A stretch of 64,000 bases of DNA from Streptomyces sp. 846.5. GTDB lineage: Bacteria > Actinomycetota > Actinomycetes > Streptomycetales > Streptomycetaceae. This document shows, in pieces, positions 50,168 to 57,909 of the stretch. The notes under the pieces were generated by a model, which worked only from the letters and a program-made list of their open reading frames with translations, was not told the origin of the DNA and ran no database searches. The stretch covers positions 1,814,555 to 1,878,554 of the forward strand of contig NZ_SOBN01000001.1 of assembly GCF_004365705.1 (NCBI RefSeq). Direction: 5' to 3'. The translations under genes were made by a program, and so were the position numbers. How positions within the stretch are numbered: position 1 is the first letter of the stretch; each line of letters begins with the position of its first letter.

Positions 50168-53100
50168 CGCTGCTCGCTTCCGTCGGCGGCCGCCTGGCGC
50201 AGCCGGGTCGCCCAGCGCACGCCGGGCCGGTGCCCCTTGGCCTCGAAGGCCGCACCGGCCAGGGCCGCTGATGATGCCGCCGCCTCGGCGTCGCCGAGCA
50301 GCAGGTGGGTGTGGCCCTGGTCGAGTGCGGCAAGGGCCCGCACGACCGGGGAGTCGGTACGGTCCGCCGCCTGCACGGCGCGGGCGGCGGACCGCAGGGC
50401 GGTGGCGCGGTCGCCCCGTGCGGCGGCGATCCGGCCCTGCAGGCCGTCGTGCTCCGCCTTGTCGGCGTACGGGCGCCCGGTGGTCGGTCCGGCCTGTTCC
50501 AGGAGTTCCGCCGCGGTGGACCACCGGCGACGGTCCACCAGGATCCTGGCGGACTCCAGCGCGGTGCTGCCCAGCAGGCTCGCCGCGCCGAGCCGGCGGG
50601 CCACGTCACCTGCTGCGGCGAGCAGTTCGAGGGCCTGGTCGGGCTCGTCGGCCAGGGTCTCCACGGTGGCCGCGAACAGCGGCAGGAACACCTGCGCCTC
50701 CGCGTAGCCCAGCTCGTCGGCCAGCGCGCCGGCCTCCGCCAGGCTCGCACGGGCCGCGTCCCAGTCCTCCTGGAGCGCCAGGAGGACCGCCAGCGGGCAG
50801 TTCAGGGTCACCCGTACGGTGCGCCGTCCGCGTCCGTGCTCGGCGAGCAGGGTCCGGCAGCGGGCCACCGCCGAGGGGACCGGTTCCGGGCCGCGCCACA
50901 GCGAGATGCCCATCGCGCCCAGGGCCGCGGCCCGTTCCGGCTCGCCGTCCGCACGTACCGCGTGGGCCAGGGCCCGGGTCAGAAAGCTGTCCGCCTCGCC
51001 GTGCCGGCCCTGCGCCTGATTCCGCTGCCCGAGCCGCAGGCAGGCCCGGGCCTGCCCGAGTTCGTCCCGGGCGGCTTCGAAGACGGGCAGTGCGGCCAGT
51101 GCCGCGTCGGCCGGCGGCTCCCCGTCGGCGTCCGCAGTCGCCAGGGCCAGCCGGGCGTGGGCGGTCTCGGCCGGGTCGGCCGGGCCGGCCAGGACGCCCC
51201 GGAGCAGGGTGCGGCCCTCGTCGGTGCGCCCGAGGGCCAGCCGGACCTCGCCCAGCCTGCGGGCGGCGGCCATCGCCCCCGGCTCGTCGGGGCGGCCCAG
51301 AGCGACCGCCCGGGCCAGCAGGTCGTCCGCCCAGGGGAGGTCCGACCTGGCGCAGGCCTGGGCCCCGGCACGCCCCAGTTCCCGGGCGGCCCGGCCGCGC
51401 AGCTGCTCGCTCGCGGCGTCGAGCAGTCCGAGTTCGTTGCGGTAGCGGTGCGCACGTTCCAGGTGGCCGCCCACCGCCGCCGGTCCGGCGGCGCGGACGG
51501 ACGGCAGTCCGGCGGCCTTCTCGTGGCCCTCGGCCCTGGCCCGCTTGGACATGCAGGCGTAGGTGACCTCCTGGACCAGACCGCTGCTGAACCGGAAGGC
51601 GACCTGTCCGGGCCGGTTCCGGCGGTCCGGTTCCACCAGCCGCCGTCGGCTGAGCCGGAGCAGGGCGTCGCGCACCCCCTCCGGCACGCCCGCGGGTCCC
51701 GTGCCGCACAGTCCGGCCAGCTCACCCGGCGCGAACTCGCGGCCGATCACCGACGCCAGGTCAAGCGCGCTGCGGTCGCCGGGTTCGAGTGCGTCGATCC
51801 GGGCGCCGAGCACGGCCTGGACCGTGAGCGGCAGCCCGTCCGGCGACCCGGTCTCGGCCTCGGCCGCCAGCAACTGCTCCAGGTGCAGTGGATTGCCGCC
51901 GGCCCGCTCCAGCAGCCGCGTCGGCGCAGCGCACAGGTGGGCGCTGACGTCCGCCAGTTCGGCGGCCAGCAGCGCGGACTCGTCGTCCGAGAGGCCGGAC
52001 AGCAGCAGCGACCGGTTCGGGGCGCTGACCGGTTCGGGCCGGGCGTCCGGTGGTTCGGGCCGGGACAGGCAGACCACCAGGACGGCGGCCGGGCCGAGTT
52101 CGACCACCAGCCGGTCGAGCAGGTCCAGCAGCAGCGGCCCGGCCCAGTGGCAGTCGTCGACCACCAGCACCACCGGCCGCCGGGCTGCCAGCACCGTCAG
52201 CATCCGGACCAGTGCGGCGCTGGTCTCCTCCACCGAGGGGTTCGGCGTGCCGTCGAGCAGCAGTCCGGCGGACAGCACCTGCAACGCCTCGGTCACCTCC
52301 GGCTGCCCGCCGGATCCGACCGGGTCGTCCGGACCGCCGACCGCGAGCAGCGCCGCCACCGCGTCGGCCAGCGGCTGCAGGCTGCCCCGCTCGCCGTACG
52401 GCCGGCAGCGGCCGGCGCCGTGCAGCACCGGCCGGGCGGTCCGCTGGAGCCACTCCCTGAGCAGCCGGGTCTTGCCCTGCCCGGCCTCGCCGTGCACCAG
52501 GACGCGCTGCGCTCCGTGCCCGCGTGCGGCGTCGTCCAGCGCCTGGTCCAGTGCCGCGAGTTCGGAGCGCCGGCCGACGAACCGGACGTCGAAGCGGCGC
52601 AGCAGTTCCGGGTCGTCCTCGCCGAGGCCGAGCAGCCGGTACGCGAGCACCGAGTCGGTCTTCCCCTTCAGCAGCAGCGGCCCGACCGGCTCCGCGCGCA
52701 CGGCGGACCCGGCGGACAGCAGGGTGTCGGCGCCGATCAGGATCTGACCGGCGGCGGCGTTCTGCTCCAGCCGGGCAGCGACGTTGACGGTCTCGCCGGA
52801 GACCAGTGCCTGCCGGGTCGAGGTGTCCGAACCGGCCACCACCTGGCCGGTGTTGATCCCGATCCGGACGTCGAGCCGGACCCCCAGGGTGAGCTGCAGC
52901 TCGGCGTTGAGGGAGTCGAGGGCTTCGAGCATGTCCAGGGCTGCGCCGAGGGCACGGCGGGAGTCGTCCTCGTGCACGGTCGGCACTCCGAACACGGCCA
53001 TCACCGCGTCTCCGATGAATTTCTCCACCGTTCCGCCGTGCACTTCGATCTGATGTTCCATCAGATCGAAGTAGCGCAGGGTGACGGTGCGCAGGGTCTC

Positions 53101-53274
53101 CGGGTCCAGGACGCCGGACAGCGCGGTGGAGCCGACCAGGTCGCAGAACAGCACGGTGACCATCTTCCGGCCCTCCGTCGCCGCGGCCGCGGGGGCCGGT
53201 GCGTACGGTGTCCCGCACGAGGGGCAGAAGCGGGCGTCGGGCGGCAGCGCGAGCCGGCAGGCTGAGCAGGGCAT
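50164..53274 (-). CDS. Zinc-ribbon/class III nucleotide cyclase/STAND ATPase/TPR protein
   Basis: ATG 53274, with GAGGA nine bases upstream, gives 1036 residues; ATG 53289 has no spacing to its purine run. Domains are: a zinc ribbon (C3, C6, C17, C20), a class III adenylate/guanylate cyclase (about 37-215: VLFCDLVGSTALSG and KFIGDAVMAVFG with the two metal Asp, RIGINTGQVVAG), a STAND ATPase (about 230-560: Walker A HGEAGQGKTRLL, Walker B VLVVDDCHWAGP), and helical repeats to the end. This fusion is known in actinobacteria as a cyclase-type signalling ATPase. It sits between the sixth precursor gene and the subtilase gene and may gate protease or maturation activity by ligand sensing. Confidence 0.9.
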   Translation of the reverse strand: MPCSACRLALPPDARFCPSCGTPYAPAPAAAATEGRKMVTVLFCDLVGSTALSGVLDPETLRTVTLRYFDLMEHQIEVHGGTVEKFIGDAVMAVFGVPTVHEDDSRRALGAALDMLEALDSLNAELQLTLGVRLDVRIGINTGQVVAGSDTSTRQALVSGETVNVAARLEQNAAAGQILIGADTLLSAGSAVRAEPVGPLLLKGKTDSVLAYRLLGLGEDDPELLRRFDVRFVGRRSELAALDQALDDAARGHGAQRVLVHGEAGQGKTRLLREWLQRTARPVLHGAGRCRPYGERGSLQPLADAVAALLAVGGPDDPVGSGGQPEVTEALQVLSAGLLLDGTPNPSVEETSAALVRMLTVLAARRPVVLVVDDCHWAGPLLLDLLDRLVVELGPAAVLVVCLSRPEPPDARPEPVSAPNRSLLLSGLSDDESALLAAELADVSAHLCAAPTRLLERAGGNPLHLEQLLAAEAETGSPDGLPLTVQAVLGARIDALEPGDRSALDLASVIGREFAPGELAGLCGTGPAGVPEGVRDALLRLSRRRLVEPDRRNRPGQVAFRFSSGLVQEVTYACMSKRARAEGHEKAAGLPSVRAAGPAAVGGHLERAHRYRNELGLLDAASEQLRGRAARELGRAGAQACARSDLPWADDLLARAVALGRPDEPGAMAAARRLGEVRLALGRTDEGRTLLRGVLAGPADPAETAHARLALATADADGEPPADAALAALPVFEAARDELGQARACLRLGQRNQAQGRHGEADSFLTRALAHAVRADGEPERAAALGAMGISLWRGPEPVPSAVARCRTLLAEHGRGRRTVRVTLNCPLAVLLALQEDWDAARASLAEAGALADELGYAEAQVFLPLFAATVETLADEPDQALELLAAAGDVARRLGAASLLGSTALESARILVDRRRWSTAAELLEQAGPTTGRPYADKAEHDGLQGRIAAARGDRATALRSAARAVQAADRTDSPVVRALAALDQGHTHLLLGDAEAAASSAALAGAAFEAKGHRPGVRWATRLRQAAADGSEQR

Positions 53275-53289
53275 GGTCGGCGTCCTCAT

Positions 53290-53345
53290 TCCTTCGTCCC
53301 GTTGCGGGCGTCCTGTTGCGGGCGTCCTGTTGCGGCCGTCTCGTT
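53290..53345. repeat. Tandem 15-base repeats in a short leader
   Basis: About three imperfect copies of a CGTCCTGTTGCGGG unit lie between the precursor stop (53362) and the cyclase start. They could form a spacer affecting translation of the cyclase gene. No terminator hairpin is obvious. Confidence 0.5.
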
Positions 53346-53361
53346 GCCGGGCGGGCCGGCC

Positions 53362-53562
53362 TCAGAAGAGCGCGCCGCCGGCGATCTCGCTGTGCGCCTG
53401 CACCTCTGGCCCGAGCTCGTCGAGTCGGCCCTTGATGTCGATGAGGACGGCGAGTTCCTGCGGGGTGAGGGCCCGGAGCACCTCCCGCTGTTCGTCGTTG
53501 AGCGCGTCCAGGGCGAAGCCCGCCGTCTGCAGACGGTCGAGCGTGGTGTCGTGGTTGTTCAT
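53362..53562 (-). CDS. RiPP precursor peptide with PEVQAH motif
   Basis: ATG 53562 overlaps the upstream HDO-gene stop (ATGA) and GGGAGG is six bases before the start, giving 66 residues. The long helical leader reads ALNDEQREVLRALTPQELAV, then IDIKGRLDELGPEVQAH. A nine-residue tail SEIAGGALF follows PEVQAH. PEVxAH is shared with the five peptides at 59-60 kb, but this core has no Cys and only one Ser. It is probably the substrate of the radical SAM and HDO-like enzymes encoded immediately upstream, with chemistry at Leu, Phe, Ala or Gly rather than at Cys. That it is a precursor is inferred from size, motif and position. Confidence 0.75.
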   Translation of the reverse strand: MNNHDTTLDRLQTAGFALDALNDEQREVLRALTPQELAVLIDIKGRLDELGPEVQAHSEIAGGALF

Positions 53563-54242
53563 CGTGAACCTCCCGGCTGGGCTGCGAGTTGGCGGAACAG
53601 CTGGGTGACGCCGTGTGCCGTCCGCAGGGCGCTGACGGCCACCGCGGCCTCCTGCTCCGGCGTCAGCGGCAGGGCGTCCAGCAGGCCGTACAGCGAGGCG
53701 ACATGCCCGGAGTCGAGTGCGGCGTGGTCGCGCACGGTACGGAACGCCGCGCCGGGCAGGCCGGTCTGCCGGGTGAGCCGGTCGGCGAGCCAGGGCGCCG
53801 GGGCGTTGCCCTCCAGGACCAGGATGTAGCCGAGCAGCGTGACCGGGTGGTGGTGCTCGATCCAGTAGTACTGCGCGCCGGCCAGCTCGGCGACGACCGG
53901 GGCGGGCAGCCGGCTCAGCACCGCCGCCGGATCGGCTCCGGCCGCTGCCAGGTCGTCCAGCAGCCAGGCGTCGTGGCCGCGTTCCTCCCCGGCGTGCTCC
54001 TCGAAGTACCGCCGCAGCGGGTCCGCCAGCGGGTCGCCGGGCGGCAGTTCGGCACAGCGCAGGGCGGCCCGTTCCAGCAACGGCACCGAGGCGCGGATCA
54101 GCGCGTGCATGGTGCAGAGGTACTCGACATAGCGCGGGCGGAGGCCGGTCGGCCGCCACAGCGCGGCGCTCGCGGCGCGCAGCGAGGGTGCGGTCAGGCC
54201 GAGTTTGATCCGCAGTGCGGTGGAGGCGGCCGGCCGGCTCAT
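53559..54242 (-). CDS. Heme-oxygenase-like putative diiron enzyme (HDO superfamily)
   Basis: ATG 54242 overlaps the stop of the radical SAM gene, giving 227 residues. It is all-helical with the metal-site pattern of HO-like diiron oxidases: Glu40 in RYVEYLCTMHALIR, Glu87-x2-His90 in AGEERGHDAW, Glu144 in YILVLEGN, and Asp177-x2-His180 in HAALDSGHVASLYG. YYWIEHHHPVTLLG sits between them. Members cleave or oxidise amino-acid side chains and C-N or C-C bonds. Placed between a radical SAM gene and a precursor gene with ATGA overlaps on both sides, it very likely modifies that precursor. The exact reaction cannot be predicted. Confidence 0.82.
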   Translation of the reverse strand: MSRPAASTALRIKLGLTAPSLRAASAALWRPTGLRPRYVEYLCTMHALIRASVPLLERAALRCAELPPGDPLADPLRRYFEEHAGEERGHDAWLLDDLAAAGADPAAVLSRLPAPVVAELAGAQYYWIEHHHPVTLLGYILVLEGNAPAPWLADRLTRQTGLPGAAFRTVRDHAALDSGHVASLYGLLDALPLTPEQEAAVAVSALRTAHGVTQLFRQLAAQPGGSR

Positions 54243-55315
54243 GCCTGGCTCCCGGCGCCCGACAGGGCCACCAGGTCGGCGTACGGCGCGCATCCGTGCC
54301 GCCTCATCAGCTCCACCGGGCCCGCTTCGGCCTGCCGCCTGGCGGCCTCCCGGTCCAGCAGCTCGCCGACCGGGCCGGAGGCGTCGCGCACGGCGCCCGC
54401 GATCACCTCGGGATGCTCGGACAGGCTCCGGCACCCGGCGCAGTAGCCGGTCGTGCTGGGCTCGGCGCCGTAGCGGGCGTAGAGGTGGGCGGGCCCGACG
54501 GTACGGACCAGCCGCAGCACCGGCGAGGTCAGCGAACGGCGGCGCACCGTGCCCCAGTCGTCCTCGGCGATGTGGCCGAGGACCAGGTGGTCCGGGGCCG
54601 GCCTGCGGTCGACGGTCTGCTGGTTGCAGCAGGCCAGCACCGTCCCGTCGAAGGCCACCACGGGCCAGGCGGCCATCGCGCACGGCAGTGCGCGGTCCGG
54701 GTCCGGGCGGTGGGCGGTCGCCGCGGCCCAGGATGCGGCCCGGCCCACCGGGCGGATCTGATTGACCAGCATGGGCACCCGGTCGTCGAACTCCCGCCGG
54801 ACGGCGGCGGTCACGTCGGCGAGGTAGGGGTCCTCCGGTCCGGTGCCGGTGAGATGGAAGCTGGCGGGGATCCCCGCGTCGAGCACCCGGTGCACCGCGC
54901 TGAAGACGTCCGCGCGGGGCACCTCCCGTTCGTGGAAGGCGTCCAGGCTCGCCGAGAAGTGGTCGACGGCGCTGATCGCCCGCATGATCCGTGCCGGGAT
55001 CCGTCCGCCCCGGGCGAAGAACATCCCGCTCAGCAGGGCGCTACGGGCGCCGGCTGCCCGGACCAGGGCGGCCAGTTCGCCCACCAGGCCGGGGAGCAGC
55101 AGCGGCTCCCCACCGGTCAGCAGCACCACCTCGGGCCGGTCCTCGGCGCTGAACGAGTCGGCGAACCTCAGCAGCTGCACCGGGTCGGGCCCCTCACCGG
55201 CCATGGTGGACGACGTGGAGCAGTGCGCACAGCTCAGCGGGCAGCTCCGGGTGAGCGTGAGCAGCAGGCCCGCACCGGGGACGGGGCGCAGCCCGACCAG
55301 CTCGGCAAGTTCCAT
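54239..55315 (-). CDS. Radical SAM enzyme with SPASM-like C-terminus
   Basis: The start chosen is ATG 55315, where GGAAGG is six bases upstream, giving 358 residues. ATG 55360 is possible; GTG 55417 lies inside the SARP-like repeats and is unlikely. The cluster motif is TRSCPLSCAHCSTSS (C25, C29, C32), with VVLLTGGEPLLLPG. The C-terminal third has CAMAAWPVVAFDGTVLACCN and GYCAGCRSL, Cys that could hold an auxiliary cluster. It is the first gene of a coupled set (radical SAM, HDO, precursor) and should install a radical-derived link or epimerisation on the PEVQAH peptide. It is distinct in sequence from the radical SAM at 57910. Confidence 0.88.
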   Translation of the reverse strand: MELAELVGLRPVPGAGLLLTLTRSCPLSCAHCSTSSTMAGEGPDPVQLLRFADSFSAEDRPEVVLLTGGEPLLLPGLVGELAALVRAAGARSALLSGMFFARGGRIPARIMRAISAVDHFSASLDAFHEREVPRADVFSAVHRVLDAGIPASFHLTGTGPEDPYLADVTAAVRREFDDRVPMLVNQIRPVGRAASWAAATAHRPDPDRALPCAMAAWPVVAFDGTVLACCNQQTVDRRPAPDHLVLGHIAEDDWGTVRRRSLTSPVLRLVRTVGPAHLYARYGAEPSTTGYCAGCRSLSEHPEVIAGAVRDASGPVGELLDREAARRQAEAGPVELMRRHGCAPYADLVALSGAGSQA

Positions 55316-55394
55316 GAGCCGCCTTCCAGGTCGATCGGTGCGCCGCTCGGGTTGTGACATCTCGCCCCACAGCGTGCGGAACCGGAGTTGGGAT

Positions 55395-55423
55395 CGGGTT
55401 GGCCGACGGTTTGTCACCGGTAT
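55395..55423 (-). promoter_or_regulatory. SARP-type triple repeat before the second radical SAM gene
   Basis: On the minus strand ATACCGG (55417-55423), AAACCGT (55406-55412) and CAACCCG (55395-55401) lie at exact 11-base steps, matching the peptide promoters near 60 kb. The expected -10 position (55382-55387) reads CTCCGG, a poor match, so the promoter may be weak or strictly activator-dependent. Confidence 0.6.
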
Positions 55424-55432
55424 GTCCCAAGC

Positions 55433-56575
55433 TCACCAGGGGGCGACGGCTCGACGTCCGGTCACCGCGCCCTCGACGAGGTCGGCGGCGACCGCCTCGC
55501 TCTTGCAACGGCGGAGCCAGGCGCCCGCCTCGCCCACGCGCCGCCGCAGCACCGGGTCCGCCGCGGCCGAGGCGACGGCCGCGGCCCCACCTGTCCCGGG
55601 AACGCGGACGGCCGTGCCGGCCCGTACGCAGGCCGCGGCGAGGACGAACTGCTCCGAGCCCTCCGGCGCCAGCAGCAGCGGGCGGTCGGCGAGCAGCGCA
55701 CCCAGGACAGGTGCGGTGGTCCCGTTGGTGACCACCGCACAGGAACGGCGGATCAGCGGGGCCATCCAGGGCTTGCGGACCACGGTGATGTCGGCACCGT
55801 CGGCCCGTTGGGCCGGACCGGACCGGCCCAACTCGACCACGGCCTGGTACGGGCCCGCAGTGAAGGTCTCGTTCAGCCAGGGCCAGAGACCGCTGCGGCC
55901 GAACGTCCGCCCCAGATGGACGTAGACGACCGGTTTGCCGACCCGGTCCAGCGCCGCATCGATCGCCGCATCGGCGGCGCCGTCGGGTGCGGGCTCCCAA
56001 CTGCACGGCCCGACGCGGTGGATGCCCGCAGGCAGCCGCGCGTCCGGGACCTCGAAGTCGGGGTGGCCGCGCAGCAGCAGCCCCGCTCCGGACAGGTCAC
56101 GCTGCCGCGAGCGGACCGACCGCGCGCCGAGCCCCGCCTCTGCGCGCAGCTCGGTGTAGCCGCGGTGGGTCTCCCGGAGTCTCCACTGGCGCAGCTCCAG
56201 GTCGCCCGGCGCGTCGCGGCCACCGCCCCGGTACGGCCACAGGTGCGCCGCCAGTCCGAGCACCACGACCGGGACGTCCAGGACTTCGGCCGCGACCAGG
56301 GCTCCGTGGCAGAGCACGCTGGTCACCAGCACATCGGCGCGCGAGGCACGGGCCGCCACCACGACGGAGCGGTACTGCTCGACGCCGTGGCGGTACCAGC
56401 GCGAAGCCAGGAACGCCTCCGGTTCGGCGGCCTGGACGGTCGGCAGCCCGGCCTCGGGAGTCTCAGGGCCGAGCAGCTGCACATCGTGGCCGCGACGCCG
56501 CAGTTCCCGGCCGACGGCGACGGCCGGATACCGGAAGCCCGGATCGCCGAGTGGGCAGAGCAGTACGTTCATCAC
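55433..56575 (-). CDS. GT-B glycosyltransferase (GT1/MGT-like)
   Basis: The 380-residue protein starts MMNVLLCPLGDPGFRYPAVA, the N-terminal acceptor domain of a GT1 enzyme. The C-terminal sugar-nucleotide half has VVYVHLGRTFGRSG, KPWMAPLIRRSCAVVTNGTT and ALLADRPLLLAPEGSEQFVL, which parallels the GT1 donor motif. The usual HGG triad before the Thr is altered (TNGTTAPVLGA), so the catalytic details may differ. It sits between the exporter and the second radical SAM genes on the same strand, implying glycosylation of a modified peptide or of an intermediate. RiPP glycosyltransferases of this fold exist but are uncommon. Confidence 0.85.
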   Translation of the reverse strand: MMNVLLCPLGDPGFRYPAVAVGRELRRRGHDVQLLGPETPEAGLPTVQAAEPEAFLASRWYRHGVEQYRSVVVAARASRADVLVTSVLCHGALVAAEVLDVPVVVLGLAAHLWPYRGGGRDAPGDLELRQWRLRETHRGYTELRAEAGLGARSVRSRQRDLSGAGLLLRGHPDFEVPDARLPAGIHRVGPCSWEPAPDGAADAAIDAALDRVGKPVVYVHLGRTFGRSGLWPWLNETFTAGPYQAVVELGRSGPAQRADGADITVVRKPWMAPLIRRSCAVVTNGTTAPVLGALLADRPLLLAPEGSEQFVLAAACVRAGTAVRVPGTGGAAAVASAAADPVLRRRVGEAGAWLRRCKSEAVAADLVEGAVTGRRAVAPW

Positions 56576-56621
56576 CCGTCCTGTGTGTGTCGCACGCCGC
56601 GTTCCTCCGGTCCCCTGCGCA

Positions 56622-57881
56622 CTACACGACGGGCTCCGGCGCCCGCTGCTCGGCAGCGTCCGGGCTGCCGCCCGAACCGCTGAGGAACGTGCTGCTCCGG
56701 AGCATCGCCGGGCCGTTCACCAGCGTGACGAGACCGATGAGCAGGGCCAGCAGCAGCCAGGTCGGGGCCTGCCCCACGAGTTCAAAGCCCGTCCCGGCCA
56801 GAACCGGGCCGAGTGCGGACAGCCCGGCCATCATCAGGCTCGCGGCGGCGCTGACCCGTCCTATCAGCTCCTTGGGCACCCCGCCCAGCAGAGCCTGGCC
56901 GATGACCACGACAGCGGCCGGGGAGAGCGCCAGCAGCAGCACCAGGACCGTCCCGGCCCCCCAGGCGGACAGGGGGAACACCGCGAAGAGGACGAGACCG
57001 CCGGTCCAGCAGGCCCCGATGACCACCAGCAGCCGGGCCGGGCCCAGCAGCCGCACCAGACGGGAGGAGACCGCTGCTCCGGCCAGCCCGCCGACTCCGG
57101 CGCAGGCCATCACCGCGCCGATCACGGTGCCGCTCGTGCCGTGGTCGCGCAGGGAGACCACGATCGCCACGTCGGTCGCCGCGCCGACCAGGTTGATCAC
57201 CGCGGCGAACAGCAGGACCCGCTGCAGCATCGGCTGGCGGGCCAGCCAGCGCAGGCCCGCAGTCAGCCGCCGGTCCGCCGGACCGCCCACCGCCGCCTCG
57301 GCCGGCCGTCGGGACACGCCCAGGATCAGCACGGCGGACAGACCGTAGGAGGCCGCGTCGCAGGCGAACGGCACCACGGGGCCGACCGTGAACAGCCACC
57401 CGCCGAGCAGCGGACCGATCAGCGACGCCGCCGCACTGTTGGTCTGGCTGCGCCCGAGCGCCTCGGGGAGCTGGTTCTCGGACACCAGGTCGCGGACCAT
57501 GACGCTCGCCGCCGGCGAGAAGAAGGTGTCCGACACCGTGCAGACCACGGCGGCCAGGAGCAGCAGCGGGAAGTAGGCGGCGTGCACGACCACCATCAGT
57601 GCGACACCTCCCATGGCGGCCAGGCAGACCAGGTCGCAGCCGAGCAACAGGCGGCGCCGGTCGACGTGGTCGGCCACCTGCCCGGCCGGGAGTTGGCACA
57701 GGGTGCGGGCGAGCAACGTGCAGGAGGCGATCAGACCCGCCTGGGCGGCGCTCCCGTGCAGGCTGAGCACCAGCAGCGGGAACGCGAGGAAGGACAGGTA
57801 GGAGCCGAGGATCGAGACGGCCCGGGCCGCCGAGTAGCGCTGGAAGTCGCCATTGCGGCGCAGGCCGTTCATCGAGCTCAT
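56622..57881 (-). CDS. MFS exporter
   Basis: A 419-residue major-facilitator protein with twelve hydrophobic helices (first at about 22-42, last near 375-395). Family landmarks are RAVSILGSYLSFLAFPLLVL at helix 1, QLPAGQVADHVDRRRLLLGC at the loop between helices 2 and 3, LVSENQLPEALGRSQTNSAA after helix 4, and GAVMACAGVGGLAGAAVSSR in helix 8. This is the subgroup of multidrug-like antiporters. It is 28 bases after the radical SAM gene and 46 bases before the glycosyltransferase gene, so it is the likely exporter of the RiPP product or a self-protection pump. No peptidase-containing ABC transporter is present in the window. Confidence 0.9.
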   Translation of the reverse strand: MSSMNGLRRNGDFQRYSAARAVSILGSYLSFLAFPLLVLSLHGSAAQAGLIASCTLLARTLCQLPAGQVADHVDRRRLLLGCDLVCLAAMGGVALMVVVHAAYFPLLLLAAVVCTVSDTFFSPAASVMVRDLVSENQLPEALGRSQTNSAAASLIGPLLGGWLFTVGPVVPFACDAASYGLSAVLILGVSRRPAEAAVGGPADRRLTAGLRWLARQPMLQRVLLFAAVINLVGAATDVAIVVSLRDHGTSGTVIGAVMACAGVGGLAGAAVSSRLVRLLGPARLLVVIGACWTGGLVLFAVFPLSAWGAGTVLVLLLALSPAAVVVIGQALLGGVPKELIGRVSAAASLMMAGLSALGPVLAGTGFELVGQAPTWLLLALLIGLVTLVNGPAMLRSSTFLSGSGGSPDAAEQRAPEPVV

Positions 57882-57909
57882 CGTTTCGGTTCTCCCGGGT
57901 TCGGGGCGG

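Noticed and set aside
50305-53265. Plus-strand open frame of almost 1000 codons opposite the cyclase-ATPase
   Set aside because: No recognisable domain. The minus strand carries zinc ribbon, cyclase and ATPase motifs in order.
55316-55417. Upstream GTG start of the second radical SAM gene
   Set aside because: The GTG lies within the SARP-type repeat. Downstream ATG 55315 has a well-spaced GGAAGG.
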